Source: Acuticoccus mangrovi (GTDB taxonomy: Bacteria; Pseudomonadota; Alphaproteobacteria; Rhizobiales; Amorphaceae). From it: a stretch of DNA of 64,000 nt. Location: contig NZ_JAEKJA010000001.1 in the NCBI RefSeq assembly GCF_016411865.1, positions 310,001-374,000 on the forward strand, read 5' to 3'. The notes beneath the pieces are model-generated. The model saw only the letters and a program-made list of their open reading frames with translations, had not been told where the DNA came from and did not search any database. The position numbers were made by a program, and so were the translations under genes. Below, piece by piece: positions 6,166 through 13,042 of this stretch (the stretch's first letter is position 1; each line of letters opens with the position of its first letter).

Positions 6166-7590
6166 ATGCTTCGCCGCATCGCCTCTGCAATTCGAGGCGC
6201 TGCCCCCAAAGGTGGTTCGGTCCGCCGCTCGCTGGAGGCGGCGGCCGGCGGCCGGCGCTGGGAAGAGACCCCCGGCACGGCCGACGCGGCCCGGATGGCG
6301 CACCAGGGTGCAGCCCTGGTCGCTGCGCGCGCCTCGGCGCGGGTGGCGAACGATCCGCATCTTACGCGCGCGGTCGAATCGTTGGTTGGCAACCTCGTCG
6401 GCACCGGATTCAAGGCGCGGCCGCAGCACCCCGACGACGACGAGCGAGAACGCCTATCGCGGGAGTGGTCGGTCTGGTCGGACATCGCAGACGCTGATGG
6501 CCTGGCGAGCTTCGCGGGGCTTCTGGCCGCGGCGACGCGCGACATCGTGGTGCTCGGCGAGGCGTTGCTGGTGTGGACGACGGACCCCGACAGCGGCGAG
6601 CCGCAGCTCCGCCGCCTGCACCCCGAGCAGCTCGACCGCACCCGAAACACCTGGTCGGAAGGCGCCTCCCGCATTTCGCAGGGGGTGGAGTTCGATGGCT
6701 ATGGCCGGATCGCCGCCTATTGGATTCGTCCCGGCGGGCCGGCCGAACGGATCGGTATGATGGCTCAGCCGTCCGTGAGGGTTCCGCGGTCCGACGTGTT
6801 GCATGTGTGCCGCCCTCTGGCTCCCGGTCAGCATCGCGGCCTGTCCTGGCTGGCGCCGGTCCTCCTCTCGTCGCAAGAGCTACACGGCTACTACGACGCC
6901 ATCCTTGAGCGCGCCCGCCTCGGCGCGGCGCAGCCCGGCGCGATCGCCGTCGATCCGGACTTCCTCGAGGGCGGTGGGAAGACGACGGTCGAGACCTTCG
7001 GCGGCGCGGGGACGAAGATGCCGCAGGCGTCGTTTTTCCAGCTGATGCCCGGCGAAAGCATGACCTTCCCCAACGTCCCGGATACGGGAGACGTTGAGCA
7101 GTTTGCGACCGCGATGCTGCGCATGCTGGCCGCCGGCATTGGCACGACGTTCGAACAGGTGACCGGCGACTACAGCAAGGTGAACTATTCGTCCGCCCGT
7201 GCGGCCGCGCTCGAGTTCCGCCGCTTCGCACGCTCCGTCCAAGAGAGTCTGCTTGTCCATCAGCTGTGCCGTCCCGCCTGGACCCGCTTCATGCGGCACC
7301 AGGTGCTGATGGGACGCGTCTCGGCGGCTGCCTATCAGCGCGACCCTGGCGCCTACCACGCGGTACGCTGGCTGCCGCCGCACTGGCCGAGCGTCGACCC
7401 GGTGAAGGACGCGCAGGCGGCCGTGCTCGATCTGAACGCCGGCCTCCGCAGCCGTAGCGAGCTGGTCGCTGAGCGTGGCCTCGACGCCGAGGAGCTTGAC
7501 CGCCAGATCGCGGCCGACGCCGAACGAGCGCGAGCGCTTGGCATCACGCTTGGGGCGACCGGCGCATCCATCGAGGAGAGCCCGGAATGA
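6166..7590 (+). CDS. Phage portal protein (lambda GpB type)
   Basis: The portal forms the ring at the capsid vertex through which DNA enters. The 474-residue length fits the lambda-like portal family. Typical features include RVANDPHLTRAVESLVGNLVGTGFKARP near the N-terminus (about 59-86), the long middle with RLHPEQLDRTRN, and the signature region TTFEQVTGDYSKVNYSSARAAALEFRR (about 326-352). The C-terminal ~40 residues are charged and disordered as in relatives. It follows the 180-residue gene by 6 bp and overlaps the protease-capsid gene by 4 bp (ATGA), so the head genes are one translationally coupled operon. Confidence 0.9.
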   Translation: MLRRIASAIRGAAPKGGSVRRSLEAAAGGRRWEETPGTADAARMAHQGAALVAARASARVANDPHLTRAVESLVGNLVGTGFKARPQHPDDDERERLSREWSVWSDIADADGLASFAGLLAAATRDIVVLGEALLVWTTDPDSGEPQLRRLHPEQLDRTRNTWSEGASRISQGVEFDGYGRIAAYWIRPGGPAERIGMMAQPSVRVPRSDVLHVCRPLAPGQHRGLSWLAPVLLSSQELHGYYDAILERARLGAAQPGAIAVDPDFLEGGGKTTVETFGGAGTKMPQASFFQLMPGESMTFPNVPDTGDVEQFATAMLRMLAAGIGTTFEQVTGDYSKVNYSSARAAALEFRRFARSVQESLLVHQLCRPAWTRFMRHQVLMGRVSAAAYQRDPGAYHAVRWLPPHWPSVDPVKDAQAAVLDLNAGLRSRSELVAERGLDAEELDRQIAADAERARALGITLGATGASIEESPE

Positions 7591-9320
7591 ACGAGGTGAT
7601 CGAGCGCCGGCGCACGATCGCTTCGCCGACGACAGTTGACCGGGAGAGCCGGGAATTCGAGGCCGTCATCGCGACGGAAGCCACGGTTGGCGGCATCATT
7701 CTCCGCCTGGCCGGTCTGGCGATCGCCGACAACGTGCCGCTTCTCCTCGATCATCGGGCGGAGGCCAGCGCCACCGTGGGCCGGATGATCGAGCACCGAG
7801 CCGAGAGCGGACAGCTCATCGGCCGCTTCCGCCTGTCGAGTGACCCCACGCTTCTATGGCTCGTCTATCGGTTGGCGGATGGCACGCTTTCAGGCCTCAG
7901 CGTCGGCTTTCGCGTCGACGCCTGGGGCGGCAGCGAGGCGGGGTCCCGCGTCGCGACACGAGCAACTTTGTTGGAAGTCAGCATCACGCCGACGCCGGCA
8001 GATGCGAACACGAGGGTGAGAACCATGGACCCTACGACCGAGCCGGCCGCCCAGAACGTGCCCGAGACCATCATCAACCGCGCCGAGGCGAACCGAGAAA
8101 TTCGGGCGCTCGCCACCACGTTCGACCTCGGGCCGGCTTTCTCGGACGAGCTGATCGACCGCGGCGCCAGCGTCGAGGAAGCGCTCGCGGCGGTGCGTCG
8201 CTCGCTTCGGGACCAGCCGGCGGCGCCCGTGGCACGGATCACGGCAGTGCACCACATCGACGGGCCCGAGCAGTTCGTCACCCGCGCTGGCGAGGCGGTG
8301 TTCGCCCGGGCGAACCCTCGCCATGAGGTTTCGGAAGCGGCGCGGCCGTTCGTCAGCATGACGAACCTCGATCTCGCCCGCCACTGCCTTCAGCTCCGCG
8401 GGGAGAGTGCCGCCGGCGCGGCGCACGACGTGATCACGCGCGCGCTGCACACGACGAGCGACTTCCCGCAGATCTTCGGCAACGCCATCGGACGCCAGGC
8501 GCGCCGGGCCTATGAACTGGCCCCCGACGCGCTGAAGACGGTGGCGCGGCAGACCACGGCCCGCGACTTCCGCGCGAAGACGTCCATCCAGCTGAGCGAG
8601 GCGCCGGTGCTCGAGCGGGTGAACGAGAGCGGCGAGTTCACGCACGGCACGCTCAGCGAGGCCAAAGAGAGCTACAGCATCGCCACCTACGGCAAGATCA
8701 TCGCTCTCTCGCGCCCGGCGATCGTCAACGACGACCTCGGTGCCTTCGCCGACCTCGCGGCGCGGCTGGGGCAGGGCGCCGCCGAGACCGAAGCGCGGCT
8801 GAAGATCGGGCTTCTGGAGGCGAATGCCGGAGGCGGCCCGACGATGGAAGACGGCAATGCGCTCTTCCATGCCAACCATGGGAATCTGGCGGGCAGCGGC
8901 GCGACGATCTCCGAAGGCACGCTTTCGGCGGCCCGGCTCGCGATGCGCACCCAGGTCGGCCTGAGTGGGCACCCGGTCAACGTCCGCCCCCGCTACCTCC
9001 TGGTGCCGCCGGCGCTGGAGACCACGGCGGAGAAGGAAATCGCGCAGATCCAGCCGAGCGCCAGCTCGGATGTGAACCCCTTCGCGGGGCGCCTCGAGCT
9101 GCTGGTCGATGCGCGCCTGTCGAGTGCGACGCGCTGGTACCTGATCGCGGACCCCGCGCAGATCGACGGCCTGGAATATGCCTACCTCGAGGGCGAGGAG
9201 GGGCCGCAAACGAGCACGCGGGCCGGCTTCGAGGTGGATGGGGTCGAAATCAAGGTCCGCCTCGACTTTGGCGCGGCCTTCTTGGACTGGCGCGGCTGGT
9301 ACGCGAATCCCGGGGCTTGA
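7587..9320 (+). CDS. Prohead protease / major capsid protein fusion
   Basis: One chain of 577 residues joins two head functions. Residues 1-150 look like a prohead protease: VDRESREFEAVIATE at the start, the LLLDHRAEASATVGR segment containing the likely catalytic His, and TLSGLSVGFRV with the likely catalytic Ser. A scaffold-like charged region follows (about 150-250). The C-terminal half is a major capsid subunit (SMTNLDLARHCLQLRG; LLVPPALETTAEKEIAQI; YAYLEGEEGPQTSTRAGFEV; DFGAAFLDWRGWYANPG), the last part resembling Mu gpT-type head proteins. Fusions of this kind are known in alphaproteobacterial prophages. It would make the shell of its own particle, an important sign that the element is more than a simple parasitic island. 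Confidence 0.9.
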   Translation: MNEVIERRRTIASPTTVDRESREFEAVIATEATVGGIILRLAGLAIADNVPLLLDHRAEASATVGRMIEHRAESGQLIGRFRLSSDPTLLWLVYRLADGTLSGLSVGFRVDAWGGSEAGSRVATRATLLEVSITPTPADANTRVRTMDPTTEPAAQNVPETIINRAEANREIRALATTFDLGPAFSDELIDRGASVEEALAAVRRSLRDQPAAPVARITAVHHIDGPEQFVTRAGEAVFARANPRHEVSEAARPFVSMTNLDLARHCLQLRGESAAGAAHDVITRALHTTSDFPQIFGNAIGRQARRAYELAPDALKTVARQTTARDFRAKTSIQLSEAPVLERVNESGEFTHGTLSEAKESYSIATYGKIIALSRPAIVNDDLGAFADLAARLGQGAAETEARLKIGLLEANAGGGPTMEDGNALFHANHGNLAGSGATISEGTLSAARLAMRTQVGLSGHPVNVRPRYLLVPPALETTAEKEIAQIQPSASSDVNPFAGRLELLVDARLSSATRWYLIADPAQIDGLEYAYLEGEEGPQTSTRAGFEVDGVEIKVRLDFGAAFLDWRGWYANPGA

Positions 9321-9322
9321 TC

Positions 9323-9553
9323 ATGAGTGAAACGATCGAACTGCTCGAGGAGCAGCTTGAGAGGCTCCGGGAAGTCCGCGCGAAGGGCGTGGACTCTTAC
9401 ACTATCAACACGGCGATGGGCTCACGCTCGATGACATTTCGCAGCGACGCCCAGCTGGCCGTGGCTATCCGCGATGTCGAACGGCGCATTTCCGCCCTGA
9501 GCCGGCCGCGTCGTCCTTTCCTTCAGCTTCGTGTGGATCGAGGTTTGTCATGA
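9323..9553 (+). CDS. gpW-like head-tail connector protein (76 aa)
   Basis: Small head-completion protein. SETIELLEEQLERLREVRAKG, the strand SMTFRSDAQLAVAIRDVERR and the basic C-terminus RPRRPFLQLRVDRGL match the pattern of gpW-type connectors, which plug the portal and give the tail a docking site. I use ATG 9323; a TTG two codons upstream overlaps the capsid stop codon. Its TGA overlaps the next ATG by 4 bp. Confidence 0.75.
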   Translation: MSETIELLEEQLERLREVRAKGVDSYTINTAMGSRSMTFRSDAQLAVAIRDVERRISALSRPRRPFLQLRVDRGLS

Positions 9554-9882
9554 AGAACTATGTGCACCGCGGCGACACCGTTACCCTGCCGGCCCCGGCG
9601 GGTGGCGCGACCTCTGGTGACGGCGTTCTCGTCGGCACCGTGTTCGGTGTGGCGGCGTTCGACGCCCCGGAGGGCGAGGAGGTGGAATGCACGCTTGTCG
9701 GCATCTTCGAGTTGCCCAAGGCAGCCGGCGCCGTCACCGCCGGCGCAAAGGTCTACTGGAGCACGGCGAACGGCAACGTCACGACGACGGCGTCCGGCAA
9801 CAGCCTCATCGGCGCCGCGATCGCCGCGCGGCAGAGCGGCGACGCTACGGTGAAGGTGCGATTGAACGGCATCACGATCTAG
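9550..9882 (+). CDS. DUF2190 capsid decoration protein (110 aa)
   Basis: Short beta-rich protein with MKNYVHRGDTVTLPAPAGG, GVLVGTVFGVAAFDAPEGEE and GAKVYWSTANGNVTT, the pattern of DUF2190 proteins found beside capsid genes, which act as cement or decoration proteins on heads. It is the last gene of the head operon; a GC-rich inverted repeat follows at 9922-9961. No tail gene comes after it, which is where tail genes would start in a full prophage. Confidence 0.8.
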   Translation: MKNYVHRGDTVTLPAPAGGATSGDGVLVGTVFGVAAFDAPEGEEVECTLVGIFELPKAAGAVTAGAKVYWSTANGNVTTTASGNSLIGAAIAARQSGDATVKVRLNGITI

Positions 9883-9921
9883 GCTTCCGGCAGGAGAGCC
9901 CGGGCGGTGGTCCCGCCTCAA

Positions 9922-9961
9922 GCGCGCGCCGGCCTGCCGGATGAGCTTTCCCGGCGCGCGC
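9922..9961. terminator. GC-rich inverted repeat after the head operon
   Basis: GCGCGCGCCGG (9922-9932) and CCGGCGCGCGC (9951-9961) pair perfectly over 11 bp around an 18-base loop. No T-run follows, so termination is only likely from its position. Confidence 0.45.
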
Positions 9962-9991
9962 AGACCATCTGTCAGATGAAGGGAAGTCGCC

Positions 9992-10249
9992 ATGGCGCAG
10001 CATCAGGACCGCACCGACGGCCGGGCCTATCCACCCTTCGGCATGACGAGGCAGGAAGCGGCGCGCCACCTGATGGTGTCACCGGCGACCTTTGACAGGT
10101 GGGTGAAGGAAGGCGTGATGCCAAAGCCCCGGCGGCGGGGCGGCATTGCGCGATGGGTGCGGCTCGAGATCGAGGAAGCGGCCTTGCGGTTGCCGACCGA
10201 AGGCGAGGCAACGGACGAGGACAAGTGGCTCGATCGTATCGGTTTGTGA
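9992..10249 (+). CDS. Excisionase-like helix-turn-helix protein (85 aa)
   Basis: AlpA/MerR-type DNA-binding protein: GMTRQEAARHLMVSPATFDR forms the helix-turn-helix and WVKEGVMPKPRRRGGIARW the wing. The ATG has GAAGGGA upstream. Its end overlaps the integrase start by 25 bp, the usual pairing of excisionase and integrase, so it probably controls the direction of recombination. Confidence 0.75.
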   Translation: MAQHQDRTDGRAYPPFGMTRQEAARHLMVSPATFDRWVKEGVMPKPRRRGGIARWVRLEIEEAALRLPTEGEATDEDKWLDRIGL

Positions 10250-11427
10250 CGCGTGACCGCGACCGGCGAGGGAATATCCGGCTCTACTTCCGGCGCCCCG
10301 GCCAGCTGAAAGTGCGCCTGCCAGGCCCCGAAGGGTCCGATGCCTTTCTCAAGGCCTATGGCGATGCGCTGGTGGGACGCTTCCCCGCAAAGCCGGCGTC
10401 ATTGCCGCGAAAGAACAGCACCAGCTTCGAATGGCTGGTCGACCGCTACCAGGAATCGCCGGCCTGGCTTTCGCTGGATGAGAAGACCCAGGTTGCGCGG
10501 CGAGGCATCCTGCGGCGGCTCAATCTCGAATTCTGCGACCTACCATTTGCCGCGATGACGCCACGGATCGTGCGGCGCCTGCGCGATCGGAGCGCGGCGC
10601 GGCCGAACAGCGCGAATCACCTGGTGAAGATCCTGCGGGGTCTCTTCCGCTGGGCGCTCGAAGAGGACCTTGTCGCCAGCAATCCGGCCGCCGAGGTGGC
10701 GTTGATCCCTGTCGTCACGGATGGCTTCCATTCCTGGACGCTGGAAGAGGTGCGCCAGTACGAAGCCCGCCATCCGGTTGGGACGATGGCGCGCCTGGCC
10801 TTCGACCTGATGCTCTACACGGCGGCGCGGCGCTCCGATGCGATTCGCCTGGGGCCGGAGCACGTTCGCGATGGCTGGTTCGTGAAGGTGCAGCACAAGG
10901 GGCGGAACCGGAAGCCCGTCCACTGGGAAGTGCCCGTGCTGCCTCCACTGGCGAGGAGCATCGCTGCGACCCGGACCGGGGCCGGTACTTTCGTCGTGTC
11001 CGAGCTCGGCACGCCGTTCACGGACAAGTCGTTCGGGATGCGCTTCCGTCGCTGGTGCGATGCGGCCGGCCTGAAGCATTGCAGTGCTCACGGGCTGCGC
11101 AAGGCAACGTCGGCCCGCCTCGCCGAGCTGGGATGCACCGAGCACGAAATCGCGGCCGTCACAGGCCACACGAAGCTCGAGCATGTCGCGGTCTATACGC
11201 GGGCCGCGAACAAGAGGCTTCTGGCGGCGTCAGCAATGGCGAGGCTGGAAGAGAGCGGGGCGACCCGCAAGGAAGAGACTGTCCCACCCGAAGCTTTGGA
11301 CGGCGAAGGTGGGACAGCCGAAGTCACTAACCCGAAGTCAGGAAAGGACTTTTCCTATGAAGATGGCTCCCCGGGCCGGATTCGAACCAGCGACCAACCG
11401 GTTAACAGCCGGTTGCTCTACCACTGA
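10225..11427 (+). CDS. Tyrosine integrase
   Basis: Site-specific recombinase of the element. The GTG at 10225 (GAGGAC upstream) gives VARSYRFVTRDRDRRGNIRL, the standard start of this alphaproteobacterial family; the open frame upstream is unrelated. It has 400 residues: an N-terminal arm-binding part, a core-binding SAM-like domain (SFEWLVDRYQESPAWLSLDE) and a catalytic domain with LYTAARRSDAIRLG (first Arg), KHCSAHGLRKATSARLAELG (His-x-x-Arg), GHTKLEHVAVYTRAANK (His and the Tyr nucleophile). The last ~20 codons (SPGRIRTSDQPVNSRLLYH) are the antisense of tRNA-Asn, so the coding end was borrowed from the attachment site on integration. Confidence 0.92.
   Translation: MARSYRFVTRDRDRRGNIRLYFRRPGQLKVRLPGPEGSDAFLKAYGDALVGRFPAKPASLPRKNSTSFEWLVDRYQESPAWLSLDEKTQVARRGILRRLNLEFCDLPFAAMTPRIVRRLRDRSAARPNSANHLVKILRGLFRWALEEDLVASNPAAEVALIPVVTDGFHSWTLEEVRQYEARHPVGTMARLAFDLMLYTAARRSDAIRLGPEHVRDGWFVKVQHKGRNRKPVHWEVPVLPPLARSIAATRTGAGTFVVSELGTPFTDKSFGMRFRRWCDAAGLKHCSAHGLRKATSARLAELGCTEHEIAAVTGHTKLEHVAVYTRAANKRLLAASAMARLEESGATRKEETVPPEALDGEGGTAEVTNPKSGKDFSYEDGSPGRIRTSDQPVNSRLLYH
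11364..11378. repeat. Right attachment site (attR candidate)
   Basis: Second copy of TGGCTCCCCGGGCCG. It covers the encoded CCA, discriminator base and acceptor strand of tRNA-Asn, so integration left the tRNA gene functional. Confidence 0.75.
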
Positions 11428-11438
11428 GCTACCGGGGA
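11364..11438 (-). tRNA. tRNA-Asn (GTT)
   Basis: Reading the minus strand from 11438, the acceptor TCCCCGG pairs with CCGGGGA, and a D-arm (GCTCAGTGGTAGAGC), anticodon loop CTGTTAA, T-loop GGTTCGAATCC, discriminator G and encoded CCA follow. Anticodon GTT reads Asn codons. It is the integration site of the element on its 3' side. Confidence 0.95.
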
Positions 11439-11459
11439 ATGACGCCGTGGCGTTGCGGC

Positions 11460-11488
11460 GATATAGCAACGCTCTGGCCGACGTGCAA
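11460..11488 (-). promoter_or_regulatory. Sigma-70-type promoter of tRNA-Asn
   Basis: On the minus strand TTGCAC (11488-11483), a 17-base spacer and TATATC (11465-11460) lie 21 bp before the tRNA 5' end. The cobP start is only 17 bp away on the other side, so promoters for both must share this short space. Confidence 0.65.
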
Positions 11489-11504
11489 CAGCGGATCGCA
11501 GCTT

Positions 11505-12041
11505 GTGAGTGAGCAACCCTTCATCCTCGTCCTCGGCGGTGCACGCTCGGGCAAGTCTGGCTACGCCGAGCGCCTTGCCCGGGCGGGTGGCCGACCCGTC
11601 ACCTACCTCGCCACCGCCGGCCCCGCCCGCGATGCCGAAATGGCCGCGAGGATCGCCGCGCACCAGGCCCGCCGCCCGCCCGAGTGGGTGACGCTCGAGG
11701 TGACTCACGCGCTCGACGAGGCGATTCGAACCGCGCGCGACATCCTGCTCATCGATTGCCTCACCCTGTGGCTCACCAATCTGATGCTCGACGAGCACGA
11801 CATCGACGGTGCGACCCAATCAGTCGTCGCCGCCCTCGACGCCCGGCGGGCTCCGGTGATCGCCGTCGCCAACGAGGTGGGCGAGGGCATCGTGCCGGCG
11901 ACGCCGCTCGGCCGCGCCTTTCGTGATCGGCAGGGTATGTTAAACCAGCGCCTTGCCCGCGCCGCCGACACGGTCGTGAAGATGGTCGCGGGCTATCCGC
12001 TTGTCGTGAAGCCCAATCCCCACCCGGAGCCGACCCTATGA
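11505..12041 (+). CDS. cobP: Adenosylcobinamide kinase / guanylyltransferase
   Basis: Phosphorylates adenosylcobinamide and transfers GMP to it, giving AdoCbi-GDP before lower-ligand attachment. Residues 8-18 (ILVLGGARSGKS) hold the P-loop, and ATAGPARDAEMAARIAAHQARR carries the catalytic His of the GMP transfer; LLIDCLTLWLTNLM and VIAVANEVGEGIVP are family signatures. GTG 11505 begins the conserved sequence directly; the open frame upstream is not conserved. 178 residues is normal. The stop overlaps cobW by 4 bp. It is the first gene of the plus-strand cob run and starts 66 bp from tRNA-Asn, right at the edge of the integrated element. Confidence 0.93.
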   Translation: MSEQPFILVLGGARSGKSGYAERLARAGGRPVTYLATAGPARDAEMAARIAAHQARRPPEWVTLEVTHALDEAIRTARDILLIDCLTLWLTNLMLDEHDIDGATQSVVAALDARRAPVIAVANEVGEGIVPATPLGRAFRDRQGMLNQRLARAADTVVKMVAGYPLVVKPNPHPEPTL

Positions 12042-13042
12042 GCGAGCGCGTTCCCGTCACCGTCGTCACGGGCTTCCTCGGCGCCGGCAAGACGACGCTG
12101 ATCAAAGGGTTGATCGAGCAGGCGAAGGGGATGCGCATTGGTCTCATCGTCAACGAGTTCGGCGATCTCGGCTTCGACGGCGAGATGCTCGCCTCCTGCC
12201 TCGATCCCGACTGCGCCGACGACGTGGTGGAGCTCACCAACGGCTGCCTCTGCTGCACCGTCGCCGACGACTTCGTGCCGGCGCTCGAGACGTTGCTCGA
12301 GCGCGCGGACCGACCGGAGAGGATCGTCATCGAGACGTCGGGGCTCGCCCTGCCGCAGCCCCTCATCGCCGCCTTCGCCTGGCCGAGCGTGAAGCCGCGC
12401 GTGACCGTCGACGCGGTGGTGACCCTCGTGGACGTGCCGGCCGTCGCCGCCGGCCGCTTCGCCCACGATCCGGCGGCGGTGGAGGCCGAGCGCCGGGCCG
12501 ACGACAATCTCGACCATCACAGCCCGCTCGAGGAGCTGTTCGAGGATCAATTGAAGGCCGCCGATCTGGTGGTGCTGTCGAAGGTCGACGGCGTCGCGGC
12601 GGAGGATGTGGCGCGGGTGAGGGCGCTCGTCGCGGCGGAGATCCGCGAGGGGGTGGCAATGGTCTCGGGGGCGGCGCCGCAGGTGTTCGGCATCGGCGCG
12701 GCGGCGGAGGCCGATCCCGCGGCCCGCGACGGCCACCATAGCCACGACGTCGACCACGAGCACGACGATTTCGACAGCCGCGTGCTGTCCGCCCGCTTCG
12801 CCAGCAAGGCCGCGGCAGAGGCGGTGATCGCCGCGCTCGCCGCCGATCCCACCATTTTGCGGGTGAAGGGCAGCGTGGCGCTCGCCGACCGGCCGGCGCC
12901 GCTCTTCGTGCAGGCGGTGGGGCCGCGCGTCGAGACCTGGTTCGGCCGACCCGGCATGGTGGCGACGGGTCTCGTCGTGATCGGTACCAGCCCCATGAAC
13001 GAGGCCGTGCTCGCCCCGCTCGGAGAATTGAAAGCCGCCTGA
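12038..13042 (+). CDS. cobW: CobW G3E GTPase, cobalt chaperone
   Basis: Metallochaperone thought to deliver cobalt to the CobNST chelatase. Residues 12-20 (GFLGAGKTT) form the P-loop, 69-73 (GCLCC) the metal-binding CxCC motif, and LSKVDG the base-recognition motif. A His/Asp-rich loop (DGHHSHDVDHEHDD, about 230-245) is typical of metal-handling members. The C-terminal CobW_C domain is present (334 residues in total). It sits directly before cobN with a one-base stop/start overlap (TGATG), which supports the cobalt role over other COG0523 roles such as zinc. Confidence 0.93.
   Translation: MSERVPVTVVTGFLGAGKTTLIKGLIEQAKGMRIGLIVNEFGDLGFDGEMLASCLDPDCADDVVELTNGCLCCTVADDFVPALETLLERADRPERIVIETSGLALPQPLIAAFAWPSVKPRVTVDAVVTLVDVPAVAAGRFAHDPAAVEAERRADDNLDHHSPLEELFEDQLKAADLVVLSKVDGVAAEDVARVRALVAAEIREGVAMVSGAAPQVFGIGAAAEADPAARDGHHSHDVDHEHDDFDSRVLSARFASKAAAEAVIAALAADPTILRVKGSVALADRPAPLFVQAVGPRVETWFGRPGMVATGLVVIGTSPMNEAVLAPLGELKAA

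Larger units (their letters stand above)
674..11378. mobile_element. Integrated phage satellite / reduced prophage in tRNA-Asn
   Basis: A 15-bp perfect direct repeat (TGGCTCCCCGGGCCG) at 674-688 and 11364-11378 bounds the element. The right copy is the 3' end of an intact tRNA-Asn gene on the minus strand, and the tyrosine integrase gene reads into that tRNA, the usual geometry of tRNA-site integration. The element is 10.7 kb. Left to right it carries primase-polymerase, DUF3987 helicase, an origin-like repeat array, a leftward repressor cassette, two unknown rightward genes, portal, protease-capsid fusion, connector, decoration protein, an excisionase-like HTH protein and integrase. Terminase, tail, tape-measure, holin and lysin genes are not recognisable. 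This gene set resembles capsid-encoding satellites that rely on a helper phage for tails; a decayed prophage is the alternative. Confidence 0.8.
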
